DNA of 64,000 bases, taken from DASUPK01 sp963800285. GTDB lineage: Bacteria; Actinomycetota; Thermoleophilia; Solirubrobacterales; 70-9. The notes under the pieces were generated by a model. That model made no database searches. It saw nothing but the letters and a program-made list of their open reading frames with translations, and was not told where the DNA came from. Both the position numbers and the translations under genes were made by a program. Positions 42,512 through 51,136 of this stretch are shown here, one piece after another. The number at the start of each line of letters is the position of its first letter. Position 1 is the stretch's first letter. The stretch is taken from contig CAWDAL010000029.1 in the NCBI GenBank assembly GCA_963800285.1, positions 62,001 to 126,000 of the forward strand, written 5' to 3'.

Positions 42512-44575
42512 ATGCGCCGGCTGTTGACAGGAGGTCTGGCCGTCGTCACGGCGCTGGCCGTGTTGTCCGCTGGCGCCGGGGCAGCGAAGGTGAAGAAGAC
42601 GCCGCTCGCGCCTCGTCTCGCCAACGCCTGCTTCGCCCTCCGGTCCGCGGAGACGGGTCGCTTCGTGGGCCCCGCCGGGGATGCGTATCGCGCCGATCAA
42701 CCGACCGTCACGACAGCTTCCGCCTTCTTCTGGAAGCCGGCCACGCTGCGGACCTATCTGCCGCAGGATCAGGATGGGAAGCTGCTCGCGGTTCGCGGGG
42801 GCGGGTTGATCCGGCGCGCTGAGACCCCCGGGCCGACGACGCAGTGGGCGGTGAAGCGAGCCGGAAGGCGGGCGGTGTCGATCCACTTCGCCGACGGGCG
42901 CAGGCTGGGCGTCGGGCGGAGCGGCGACGTGGGAGTGCTCGTTCCCGGCGCCCGCGGCCGCGCCAGCCGGTTCACTTTGGTCAGCGTGGCGAACGCCGGC
43001 TGCAGGCCGTTCCCAGAGGCCGAGGTTGGGGCAAGGGGGAGGCCGCGCCGGGGAGTGGATCGCAAGGGCAACGTCTTCGGCTTCGCCGACATGCACCTGC
43101 ACATCACGGCGAACCTCCGCGCGGGCGGAGCGGTCGTCTCCGGCGAGCCCTACGACCCGTACGGCATCACCGAGGCGCTCGGTCACGATGCGGACGTCCA
43201 CGGCTCCGATGGCGCCCTCGATGTGACCGGCAATCTACTGCGGACAGGTCTTCCCTTCGGCACGCACGACACCCACGGGTGGCCCACCTTCGCCGGCTGG
43301 CCGGTCCACGACACCATCACGCATCAGCAGACCTATTACGTCTGGCTGAAGAGGAGCTGGATGGCGGGCGAGCGCCTGGTCGTCGCCCAGACGGTCGAGG
43401 ATCAGTCGCTCTGCGAGATCGAGCCGGTCAAGAGGCATTCCTGCGACGAGACGACCGCGGTCGCCCAGCAGATCCAGACTCTGCGGGGGTTGCAGGAGTA
43501 CGTCGACGCTCAGGCGGGCGGCGGGGGCCGGGGCTGGTTCCGGCTGGTCTACAACCCGCGCCAGGCCCGCAGGGTGATCGAGCGCGGCAAGCTCGCGGTG
43601 CTGATCGGGATCGAGTCGTCCAACCTGTTCGGTTGCAGCGAGCGAAACGACTTGCCCCAGTGCGACAAGGCCGACATCGACCGGGGCATACGCAACGCGC
43701 GCGCTCTCGGTGTCCGCACGGTCTTCCCGATGCACTGGACGGACAACGCCTTCGGCGGTGCCGCGCTCGAGGGCGGTGGCAGGGGCACGTTCATCAACGT
43801 GCTCGAGGCGTTCCAGACCGGCCACTACTTCCGCACCGGCCCGTGCCCGCAGCCCGGCCAGGGGGAGGAGCTCTCGACGCTGAGCCCGGGCGAGCTGTCG
43901 ATCCTGTCGAATTTCTTCCCGGCGGCGCAGCCCGTGACGCAGGTGCCGGTGCCCGACTATCCGGCCGGCGCGCAGTGCAACGCGAAGGGGCTGTCGCCGC
44001 TGGGCGTCTACCTGATCAAGCGGCTGATGGCCAACCACATGCTGATCGAGATGGACCACATGAGCGAGTGGGCGCGGGAGGAGGTCCTCCGGATGGCGCG
44101 GCGGCATCGCTACCCGCTCGTCTCGAGCCACACCGACACGGGCGGCTTCTGGACGCCGGACCAGCTCAGGCTGATCTACCGGCTCGGGGGCATGGCCTCC
44201 GCCCGGGCCGACACGGCCCCCGCCCTCGCCGCACGGCTCGAGGAGCTCAAAGGGGATCGGAGCAAGGGCCGCTACTTCGGGGTCGGGCTCGGCACGGACA
44301 CCGGTGGCTTCTCGTCGCTGCCCGAGCCGAGGCCGGACGCCGCCCAGGCTCCGGTCACCTACCCCTTCCGCGGCTACCTCTCCAAGGTGACCTTCCAGCG
44401 CGAGCGGACCGGCAGCAGGACGTTCGACCTCAACGCCGACGGCGTCGCGCACTACGGGCTAATCGCGGACCTGATCGCGGACATGCAGCAGCACGGTGGC
44501 CGTCCGGCCCTGCGCTCCCTATTCCGCTCAGCCGAGGCGTACCTGCGGATGTGGCAGCTGGCATACGCCCGCTAG
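42512..44575 (+). CDS. Secreted metallo-dependent hydrolase, membrane-dipeptidase-like
   Basis: A 687-residue exported protein. A signal peptide (about 1-24) precedes an N-terminal beta-rich domain (about 30-170) that resembles a fascin/ricin-like module. The catalytic part resembles M19 dipeptidases in the amidohydrolase superfamily: HLH at the first strand (FADMHLHI), LIGIESSN with a Glu, IEMDHMSEW, SSHTDTGG and GLGTDTGG occur in the M19 order. The HDTHGWPTFAGW block is an insert I do not know. AGGAG precedes the ATG at 42512. The substrate is likely a peptide or a D-amino-acid dipeptide, but that is an inference. Confidence 0.75.
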   Translation: MRRLLTGGLAVVTALAVLSAGAGAAKVKKTPLAPRLANACFALRSAETGRFVGPAGDAYRADQPTVTTASAFFWKPATLRTYLPQDQDGKLLAVRGGGLIRRAETPGPTTQWAVKRAGRRAVSIHFADGRRLGVGRSGDVGVLVPGARGRASRFTLVSVANAGCRPFPEAEVGARGRPRRGVDRKGNVFGFADMHLHITANLRAGGAVVSGEPYDPYGITEALGHDADVHGSDGALDVTGNLLRTGLPFGTHDTHGWPTFAGWPVHDTITHQQTYYVWLKRSWMAGERLVVAQTVEDQSLCEIEPVKRHSCDETTAVAQQIQTLRGLQEYVDAQAGGGGRGWFRLVYNPRQARRVIERGKLAVLIGIESSNLFGCSERNDLPQCDKADIDRGIRNARALGVRTVFPMHWTDNAFGGAALEGGGRGTFINVLEAFQTGHYFRTGPCPQPGQGEELSTLSPGELSILSNFFPAAQPVTQVPVPDYPAGAQCNAKGLSPLGVYLIKRLMANHMLIEMDHMSEWAREEVLRMARRHRYPLVSSHTDTGGFWTPDQLRLIYRLGGMASARADTAPALAARLEELKGDRSKGRYFGVGLGTDTGGFSSLPEPRPDAAQAPVTYPFRGYLSKVTFQRERTGSRTFDLNADGVAHYGLIADLIADMQQHGGRPALRSLFRSAEAYLRMWQLAYAR

Positions 44576-44592
44576 CCGCTGAGGTGATGCGA

Positions 44593-44665
44593 TGGAGCTA
44601 GCCGGACTCGAACCGGCGACCTCCTGGGTGCGATCCAGGCGCTCTCCCAACTGAGCTATAGCCCC
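44593..44665 (-). tRNA. tRNA-Ala (anticodon CGC)
   Basis: A 73-base cloverleaf. The acceptor stem includes the G3-U70 wobble pair that identifies alanine tRNA. The anticodon stem is CCTGG/CCAGG around a seven-base loop with CGC; the T loop has GGTTCGAGTCC. The 3' CCA is not encoded. Confidence 0.95.
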
Positions 44666-44725
44666 GCGTGTATGGGACATATGTTGGCTCGCAGACAACC
44701 TTCCAAGCGGGCCGGGGGCCAAGGA

Positions 44726-44731
44726 TACGCT
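44726..44731 (+). promoter_or_regulatory. Candidate -10 box, leaderless GTG start
   Basis: TACGCT stands eight bases before the GTG at 44740 of the diguanylate cyclase gene. Confidence 0.4.
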
Positions 44732-44739
44732 GTCGCAGG

Positions 44740-46104
44740 GTGAGTTTCGGACGGCGCTTGGCGCTCTTCTTCCTGTTGATTGCGATCGTGCCCACCGCGG
44801 CGCTGATCGGCATCCTGCTGTTCGTCGGCCAGGATTCGCAGCGGGGGAAGGCCGATGCGCGACTCGCCGCCGGGTTCGACACAGCGGTCACGATCTTCAA
44901 CGAGCGCACGGCGGATGCGACCGCGAAGACCCGCCGCCTCGCGGGCAGCCCGGATCTCGCGATCGCGCTGAGGTCGGGTGACGCCGCCGCATTGCGGGCA
45001 TTCACGGCTCGGAGTGCCGACGAGCCGGGAGTGGTGCGGGTCGAGATCCTGGACAACGCCTCGCGGGAGATGGCCGCCGCCGGGCCCCCCAACGCGGTTG
45101 CGTTCGCGCGGGTGGGGTTGACGGACCAGGCGCGGCCGGTCGGCGCGCTTCGCCTCTCGACGACGACCGCGCAGCAGTACGCGGCGGCGGTCCATCGCCT
45201 GACGAGCCAGCAGGTGGTGCTGCGGCGGGATGGATCGACGATCGCGTCCACGGTCCCGACGCCGTCGAAGACCCTGGAGCCGGACCAGACCGCCGATCTG
45301 AGCGCGGGCGGGGAGAGCTACAGGGCACACGCGACGACCCTCGACGAGAGCGACGGGTTGACCCTGGTCATGCTCGGCCCGCCGAAGTCGGGCGGGTTCC
45401 TGGGCATTGGCCCTCCCGCGTTCGCGATCCTGGTGCTCTTCCTGATGCTCGGCGTCGCGCTCGCCTGGACCCTGGCGCGGATGCTGACCAGGCTCCACCG
45501 CCGCGTCGCGGAGCAGGCCGTGACGGACCCACTCACCGGCCTGTCGAACCGCCGGCAGCTGGCGGAGACGCTCGAGCGAGAGGTGGCCCGTTCGCGGCGG
45601 TTCGGCCATCCGATCTCGCTGATCATCCTCGACGTCGACGACTTCAAGCAGATCAATGACCGTGAGGGGCATCTGCAGGGGGACATCGTCCTCGAGACGG
45701 TGGCGGACGTCCTCCGGGAGGGCACACGGTCGATCGACGTGCCCGCGCGCTACGGCGGGGACGAGCTCGCCGTGATCCTGGTCGAGACAGACCGGGAGGG
45801 CGCGTTGATCGTCGGCGAGCGCCTCGGGGACAGGATGCGGGAGATCCAGGTGCCTTTGCGCGACGGCGGTTCGATGGGGGTCACGATCAGTCTGGGCGTG
45901 GCGACGATCCCGGACTCCGCAAGCACCCTGGATTCGCTGGTCGACGCGGCCGATCGGGCGCTGCTCAGGGCGAAGCGAGCGGGCAAGAACCAGATACGCG
46001 CGGCGCCTGCGACGCGCCCCGGTGACGATGCGGATGACGACACGCCGGGAGGTGGAAGGCGGCGGTTCGTGCCCGAGCGCCGGGCACACGGCAAACGCCC
46101 GTAA
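44740..46104 (+). CDS. Membrane-bound diguanylate cyclase (GGDEF)
   Basis: A 454-residue protein predicted to make cyclic di-GMP. Two membrane segments (about 5-30 and 225-248) flank an extracellular sensor domain. The C-terminal GGDEF domain (about 260-430) has DPLTGLSNRR, DVDDFKQIND and the active-site loop GGDEL in place of GGDEF; the substitution of the final residue is common in active enzymes. An RxxD inhibitory site is not obvious. The GTG at 44740 follows a -10-like box. The C-terminal tail is charged and disordered. Confidence 0.92.
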   Translation: MSFGRRLALFFLLIAIVPTAALIGILLFVGQDSQRGKADARLAAGFDTAVTIFNERTADATAKTRRLAGSPDLAIALRSGDAAALRAFTARSADEPGVVRVEILDNASREMAAAGPPNAVAFARVGLTDQARPVGALRLSTTTAQQYAAAVHRLTSQQVVLRRDGSTIASTVPTPSKTLEPDQTADLSAGGESYRAHATTLDESDGLTLVMLGPPKSGGFLGIGPPAFAILVLFLMLGVALAWTLARMLTRLHRRVAEQAVTDPLTGLSNRRQLAETLEREVARSRRFGHPISLIILDVDDFKQINDREGHLQGDIVLETVADVLREGTRSIDVPARYGGDELAVILVETDREGALIVGERLGDRMREIQVPLRDGGSMGVTISLGVATIPDSASTLDSLVDAADRALLRAKRAGKNQIRAAPATRPGDDADDDTPGGGRRRFVPERRAHGKRP

Positions 46105-46203
46105 ATTGGTCGCTCGGGTGCAGGGTCCGGGCGGGGATCCAGCTATCACATAAGCCCTGCAGCGCCTAAGCTTTGATCTCTCGAGGCGGCCAAACCGCGC
46201 ATC

Positions 46204-47562
46204 ATGGGAATACTCGACGACGCGATTCGCGAACACCTCGATCTGAAGCGCAAGCACGGCGCACGCGACGCCGACCTGCGTGAAATCGAGGACGAGGCGT
46301 TCGGGTCCACCGATCGCCCGGATCCGTTCGCCGCAAATGAGCTCTTCAACGAGGTTTCGACCCCTGGCGAGGCGGAGCCGCGGGCGTCCACCGCCGCCCC
46401 GGGTGAGCCCGCGGGCCTGAGCGAGATCGAGGCGCCCGGCGGCTTGAGCGATCTGGAGGCGCCGGTCGGACCGGGCGAGCCCGACGTGGGTGGGGAGGAG
46501 CCAACCAGGTTGGTCGAGCCGGAGGCGCTCCGCCCCTCCGAGCCCGAGGCACTCCACCCCTCTGGGCCCGACTACGAGGAGCCGCCGTCGGAGCCGCTCA
46601 GCCCCCCTGAGGGCGAATCGCAGATTCCGGGCCAGGTCGAGCTTCCGGGTCAGGACGAGATCCCGGGACAGGAGAGCTTCGAGGACCCGCTGGAGGGGTA
46701 TCGCCGCTCCACCGAGGCCGAGCCCGCGCCGGAGCCCGAGGCCTCCGAGCCTCAGGACGCGCCGGAGCTCTCGCCACCCTCCGAGTCCCTCGAGGAGCTG
46801 ATTGCCGAGGAGGAGCCGTTCCCGGAGGACGCCGGTTCGGAGTCGGCCGGCGGGCCGTCCGAGCTCCCGTACGACCCGGACGCCCCTCCGCCGCCCGCGC
46901 CCGAGCAGGCCGCGCCGGAGCAGGCCGCGCCGGAGGTGGAGCCCAGGGAGGAGCCGGAGCCCACGCCGCCCCCGGAGCCCGAGAGCGCAGTGCCCGAGCC
47001 GCCTCCGCCTCCGCCCGACACCGGCCCGGAGCCCCCGGGCAGGGCGCGTGGCCGTGTCGACGTGCCCACGCAGGAGCACCCTCCGCCGGGGCAGACGGGT
47101 GGGCTTCCGCCACTGCCCCCTGAGGAGCCCGAGCTCGAGCCCGAGCCGCTCGAGCCGATCGATGAGGCGCCCTCCGCCGAGGAGCCACTGCCGGAGGCGG
47201 GGCCCTCAGCCGAGGAGCCGCCCGCCGACTCGGGTGCCCCCGCGCTCTACGACTTCGAGACCGACGAGGACTCGCTGACGCCCGCCCCGGCTCCCGCCGA
47301 CGATGACTTCGAGGCTCTCGGGCCCGCCGAGGAGGAGGCGCCGTACGTCGACGAGGAGGAGGAGCCCTACAGCGAGGAGCCGGTCTCGGGCACCGAGCCG
47401 CCCCCGGAGGAGCCGGGCACCGAGGTCCGCCCGGCACTCGAGGACGACGAGGTCTACGAAGGTGGAGCCCTCGATCCCGAGGAGGCCTACGAGGAGGAAG
47501 AGGGCGAGGAGGGCCTCTGGTTCGAGAAGGGCCCTCCTAAGGACTTCGACTTCGACGATTAG
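46204..47562 (+). CDS. Acidic Pro/Glu-rich disordered protein with conserved N-terminal helix
   Basis: A 452-residue protein. The first 40 residues are a conserved-looking helix (MGILDDAIREHLDLKRKHG) and then a short acidic stretch with FNEVSTP. The remaining 400 residues are almost all Glu, Pro, Ala, Ser and Asp in irregular EPE- and PPEEP-type repeats, and so must be disordered. The N-terminal pattern may bind a partner. Nothing suggests an enzyme. Aromatic residues return at the extreme C-terminus (LWFEKGPPKDFDFDD), which could be a second binding motif. The codon-position pattern is strongly coding, so it is not a spurious reading. Confidence 0.75.
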   Translation: MGILDDAIREHLDLKRKHGARDADLREIEDEAFGSTDRPDPFAANELFNEVSTPGEAEPRASTAAPGEPAGLSEIEAPGGLSDLEAPVGPGEPDVGGEEPTRLVEPEALRPSEPEALHPSGPDYEEPPSEPLSPPEGESQIPGQVELPGQDEIPGQESFEDPLEGYRRSTEAEPAPEPEASEPQDAPELSPPSESLEELIAEEEPFPEDAGSESAGGPSELPYDPDAPPPPAPEQAAPEQAAPEVEPREEPEPTPPPEPESAVPEPPPPPPDTGPEPPGRARGRVDVPTQEHPPPGQTGGLPPLPPEEPELEPEPLEPIDEAPSAEEPLPEAGPSAEEPPADSGAPALYDFETDEDSLTPAPAPADDDFEALGPAEEEAPYVDEEEEPYSEEPVSGTEPPPEEPGTEVRPALEDDEVYEGGALDPEEAYEEEEGEEGLWFEKGPPKDFDFDD

Positions 47563-47634
47563 GGCGGGCGAGGACGGTCCAGCCGGATCTTTGCGTCACC
47601 GCAGGTAGCCCGCCCGCCTGACGCGAAGCCGCAG

Positions 47635-48999
47635 CTACACGTACCCGCGGGTCCTGCTCGCCTCGACCACCCTCTCGATTCCCACCAGATAGGCCGCCTC
47701 GCGCAGCGAGATGCGCTCCTCCTTGGACCGGGCCGAGACGTCGCGGTAGGCACGCCGCATGATTCCGCCGAGCTTGTCGTTGACCTCGCGCTCGGACCAG
47801 CGGAAGTGCTGGAGGTTCTGCACCCACTCGAAGTAGGAGCAGACGACGCCGCCCGCGTTGGCCATCACGTCGGGGATGACGTGGACGCCCTTGTCGTGGA
47901 GGATCTGGTCGGCCACCGGCGTGGTGGGGCTGTTGGCGCCCTCGATGATCATCTTGGTGTTGATCCGGTCGGCGTTGTGCTCGTGGATCATGCCGCCGAG
48001 CGCCGCCGGGATGAGGACGCCGCACTCGATGGCGAGGAGGTCGTCGGGGCTGATCACCTCGACGCCCGGGAACTCGGTCAGCTTGCCGCCGTCGCGGATG
48101 TGGGCGGCCAGGTCGTCGGCGTCGATTCCTGCCTCGCTGTGGATGGCGCCGGTCGCGTCGGAGGTGCCGACCATCTTGGCGCCGAGCTGCTGGAGGATTC
48201 GCGCCGCCCAGGAGCCGACGTTGCCGTATCCCTGGACCACGAAGGTGCTCTCCGCCGGGGTCAGCCCGATCTGCGGGGCCGCCTCGCGGAACATGTAGAT
48301 GCAGCCGCGGCCGGTCGCCTGCTCGCGCCCGTAGGAGCCCTCCAGTGCGATCGGCTTGCCCGTGCAGATGGCCGGGGTGTGGCCGTGGAGCTTCCCGTAC
48401 TCGTCCATCATCCAGGCCATCACCTGGGCGTTGGTGTTGACGTCCGGGGCCGGGATGTCGCGCGTCGGGCCGAGGACCTTCTGGATCTTGTCCATGAAGG
48501 AGCGGGTGATCCTCTGGAGCTCGTCGCGGGTCAGGTTCTCCGCCGGGCAGTTGACGCCGCCCTTGGCCCCCCCGAAGGGGATGTTGACCACCGCGGTCTT
48601 CCAGGTCATCAGGGACGCGAGGGCGCGGATCTCGTCGACGTCGACCTCCGGGTGGTACCGGATGCCGCCCTTGTACGGGCCGCGCGCGCCGTTGTGCTGG
48701 ATCCGGTAGCCGGAGAAGGTGTGGACCTTGCCGTCAGAGAGCTTCACCGGGATCTGGACGGTGACCTCGCGGTAGGGCGTCCAGAAGACGGTGCGGATGT
48801 CGTCGGGAAGCTCGAGCCGCTCGACGGCGCGATCGAAGTAGAAGCGGACGATGTCGAGGTTGGAGACCTCGGCGCGCTGCGCCGGCTTGCTCTCGCCGGC
48901 CGCCGCCTTGCGCTCCCTGTGCTCGTCCACGGCGGTCGGGGACTTGTCGGTCTCCTCCCGGTGGCCGCCCGTCTGCGGGTCTTTGGCCTTGGTTGCCAT
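47635..48999 (-). CDS. gdhA: Glutamate dehydrogenase
   Basis: A 454-residue enzyme interconverting glutamate and 2-oxoglutarate plus ammonia. The catalytic region has GPYKGGIRYHP and PFGGAKGGVN with the active-site lysines; the NAD(P)-binding domain has VVQGYGNVGSWAA, and the later LIPAALGG and EGANSPTTPVAD. Residues 1-45 are a charged, disordered extension. The ATG at 48999 is used; a GTG directly before it is possible. The cofactor cannot be told from sequence alone. Confidence 0.95.
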   Translation of the reverse strand: MATKAKDPQTGGHREETDKSPTAVDEHRERKAAAGESKPAQRAEVSNLDIVRFYFDRAVERLELPDDIRTVFWTPYREVTVQIPVKLSDGKVHTFSGYRIQHNGARGPYKGGIRYHPEVDVDEIRALASLMTWKTAVVNIPFGGAKGGVNCPAENLTRDELQRITRSFMDKIQKVLGPTRDIPAPDVNTNAQVMAWMMDEYGKLHGHTPAICTGKPIALEGSYGREQATGRGCIYMFREAAPQIGLTPAESTFVVQGYGNVGSWAARILQQLGAKMVGTSDATGAIHSEAGIDADDLAAHIRDGGKLTEFPGVEVISPDDLLAIECGVLIPAALGGMIHEHNADRINTKMIIEGANSPTTPVADQILHDKGVHVIPDVMANAGGVVCSYFEWVQNLQHFRWSEREVNDKLGGIMRRAYRDVSARSKEERISLREAAYLVGIERVVEASRTRGYV

Positions 49000-49069
49000 C
49001 ACTTCAGAGGCGTTCGCCAGTCGGGCCAGTCTCTCACAGCGCCATTCACGGAGTTGCGCATACCCGTCC

Positions 49070-49075
49070 TACAAT
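49070..49075 (+). promoter_or_regulatory. Candidate -10 box for tRNA-Ala
   Basis: TACAAT lies 11 bases before the first base of the tRNA. A clean -35 box is not seen at the usual distance. Confidence 0.5.
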
Positions 49076-49086
49076 CGTTCTCCCAC

Positions 49087-49159
49087 GGGGCCATAGCTCA
49101 GTTGGGAGAGCGCGGCGTTTGCAACGCCGAGGGCGCGGGTTCGAGCCCCGCTGGCTCCA
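49087..49159 (+). tRNA. tRNA-Ala (anticodon TGC)
   Basis: A 73-base cloverleaf with G3-U70, anticodon stem CGGCG/CGCCG around a loop holding TGC, and T loop GGGTTCGAGCCCC. No intron interrupts it. CCA is not encoded. The next gene's stop codon touches its last base. Confidence 0.96.
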
Positions 49160-49605
49160 CTAGAAGGTCCGAACGGACAATTGCCGGGCCACCGGCGCCG
49201 AGTAGTCGTCTGCGAAGCGGATCCCCCGCCGCTGGCCGTTTCGCGCTTCGGTCAGTCGCAGGTGGATCAGGTCCATGCCAGCACCGAGTTCTTCCGCAGG
49301 GATGTAGAAGCACCGCTTGGTCGTCGCGTCATACGCCGCCAACCAGTCGATCGTCGCTGACGTATGGCGCTTGATCTGCTTGACCCTTCCATTGGTCAGG
49401 GATGAAGATCGGCATCGAACAGGGACGACACGCGCATCCGAGCGGGTGTACTTGACCTGAACTCGCTCGAGCCGGTTCTCGCGGATCAGGATCAGGTCGA
49501 AGTCGTTGTCCTCGCCGAACGGGATCGCCACTCGGTAGCGCGCTCGATCAAGTCCGCGGCGACCTTGAGCTCGGCCAGGTCTCCCTTTGTCTTCAGTGAT
49601 GCCAT
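49160..49605 (-). pseudogene. Frameshifted PD-(D/E)XK endonuclease (group I intron-type, PDDEXK_5-like)
   Basis: The ATG at 49605 opens MASLKTKGDLAELKVAADLI, the N-terminus of PD-(D/E)XK nucleases of the type found in group I introns. The reading frame then breaks at about 49540, and the family sequence resumes in another frame with RVAIPFGEDNDFDLILIREN and VQVKYTRS, which hold the D and the QxK-like catalytic residues. A single missing base in the GAGCGC/GCTACC region explains the break: adding a G restores an ERGYRVAIPF junction. The rest is intact to the stop at 49160, which directly abuts the 3' end of tRNA-Ala. So it is a free-standing relative of intron homing nucleases next to an intron-less tRNA. 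Confidence 0.8.
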
Positions 49606-49680
49606 CGCCAGGTCCTGCAGGGACCTTGCCTTTGAGGATGTGACGCGGGTGCGTCAAATGTGCCGGAGGTGCCTCTGGTG

Positions 49681-50199
49681 CTAGCGGGTCGGACCCGCCT
49701 GTGGGCCCGCCGCCGGCGGCCCGGTACCTCCGCCCTCGGAGGTGTCCCCGATCACCTTCTGCTCGATCTTCTCCAGCTCCGCATCGAGCTCCCGGTCGGC
49801 CAGCATCCCGCGCAGAGCCCCGGTGATCGTGCGCGACCACATCCGGCGCGCCACCGCCACGTCGGTGTGCCCGGCCGCATCGTGCTCGTACTCGGCCCAC
49901 TCCACGCACACCTTCCTCTCACCCGACGGTGCATCGTCCGGCAGCGGCGCCCCCTTGCCGTAGAGCATGATCCGCGCCGACCAGCCGTCGGGGCAGAGCT
50001 CCTGCATCCGGTCGCGGGCCCGCCACTCGCGGACGATCATCGCGTCCCGCCGCCGCTTGTAGCGGGAGAGGAGCAGGACCGTCGCGGTCAGCAGGGCGCA
50101 CGCCAGAACCATCGCTCCGACGATCTCGATCGGCACTCCGAGTCCCCCGCCCCTCCGCGGCGTGTTCTGCAGAGCCAGGATATGAAGCGCTTCGATCAT
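49681..50199 (-). CDS. Single-pass membrane protein
   Basis: A 172-residue protein that I do not recognise. One membrane segment (about 22-45) is followed by a basic, then charged cytoplasmic-like region with WRARDRMQELCPDGW and an acidic helix (ADRELDAELEKIEQKVIG). The last 25 residues are Gly/Pro-rich. It lies downstream of the 50255-51130 gene on the same strand. Confidence 0.65.
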   Translation of the reverse strand: MIEALHILALQNTPRRGGGLGVPIEIVGAMVLACALLTATVLLLSRYKRRRDAMIVREWRARDRMQELCPDGWSARIMLYGKGAPLPDDAPSGERKVCVEWAEYEHDAAGHTDVAVARRMWSRTITGALRGMLADRELDAELEKIEQKVIGDTSEGGGTGPPAAGPQAGPTR

Positions 50200-50254
50200 C
50201 GCCCCAAATCCGTATACCCGGGATGACGGTTCGCAAAGGGGCCTTGCCCGACGG

Positions 50255-51130
50255 TCAGGAGAAAGTGCAGGTGCTCACCAGGACGAGGAGCAGCGCCACC
50301 GGGCACCCGACCAGGCCGATCAGTGCCGCGATCCACCTCCTCAGGAGCAGGGCCCCGACGCTGGACGCCATCCCGGCGATCGCGGCGACGGCGGTCACGG
50401 CATCGATCGGATCGGTCCACCTCGGCGGTCCCCCACTCCCGGTGCAGCCGGGCTGGGCGAGCGCGAAGGCGATTGCGAGGACGCACGTGATCGCGGTAAA
50501 GCCGAGAGAGGAGCTGGCGAACCAGCGCGCCAGCTCCTCCATCCTGGACCGCCTGACCTGACCCGCGGTCCCGATGTGGATCGCCAGCTTGCCCAGGTGC
50601 AGCACCCGCTCCCGCAGATCGTCAGCCTGGCTCCGCTCCGCCCAGCCCTCGGATCGCCCGATCAGCGTCCCGGCCGCCGCCGCGACCAGCAGGACCACCG
50701 GCAGCATCAGCACCGGCGCGGCCGGAGGGGCGAGGGCGCTCCCGTCGGTCGTCACCAAGATGACGATCACCGCGATCCCCGCCCAGACTCCGATCACTCC
50801 GAGGTTGGTGAAGATCCGCAGCCACTCGGTCCGGGGATTGGCGCGCATGCTCCAGGCCGTGGCCACCGCCGCCGTGGCGAGGATCGCGAATGCGTACAGC
50901 CAAGCGCGCGAGTCGTATTCCCGCTGCAGCGGCTCGGCGGCCCGCTCCCGCGCCACGACCTCACTGAGCTGCGCGTTGAAGCAACTCGCCTGATCCGCCT
51001 GGCACCCGCGCGAGGGGAAGTCGGGCAGCCGCGACTCGGTGTGGGCCAGGTCGGCCGTGGCCACGATCAGGATGAAGGCGCAGACCGCCACGCACGCCGC
51101 AACCGGCCGGCTTGGCGCCTGCCACCGCAT
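50255..51130 (-). CDS. Multi-pass membrane protein of unknown function
   Basis: A 291-residue protein with about six hydrophobic segments and an N-terminal extracellular loop with two cysteines (RGCQADQASCF). A cytoplasmic-like loop in the middle is charged. I find no family motif. It follows the carboxypeptidase gene by 6 bases on the same strand and is probably co-transcribed with it. Confidence 0.7.
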   Translation of the reverse strand: MRWQAPSRPVAACVAVCAFILIVATADLAHTESRLPDFPSRGCQADQASCFNAQLSEVVARERAAEPLQREYDSRAWLYAFAILATAAVATAWSMRANPRTEWLRIFTNLGVIGVWAGIAVIVILVTTDGSALAPPAAPVLMLPVVLLVAAAAGTLIGRSEGWAERSQADDLRERVLHLGKLAIHIGTAGQVRRSRMEELARWFASSSLGFTAITCVLAIAFALAQPGCTGSGGPPRWTDPIDAVTAVAAIAGMASSVGALLLRRWIAALIGLVGCPVALLLVLVSTCTFS

Positions 51131-51136
51131 CGGCCC

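Noticed and set aside
47562..47615. An 8-base inverted repeat (GGGCGGGC and GCCCGCCC) between the disordered-protein gene and gdhA as a terminator.
   Set aside because: The loop is 38 bases and such GC repeats arise by chance in this composition.
49087..49159. A group I intron in tRNA-Ala, suggested by the adjacent homing-type nuclease.
   Set aside because: The tRNA is a continuous 73-base cloverleaf with no insertion.
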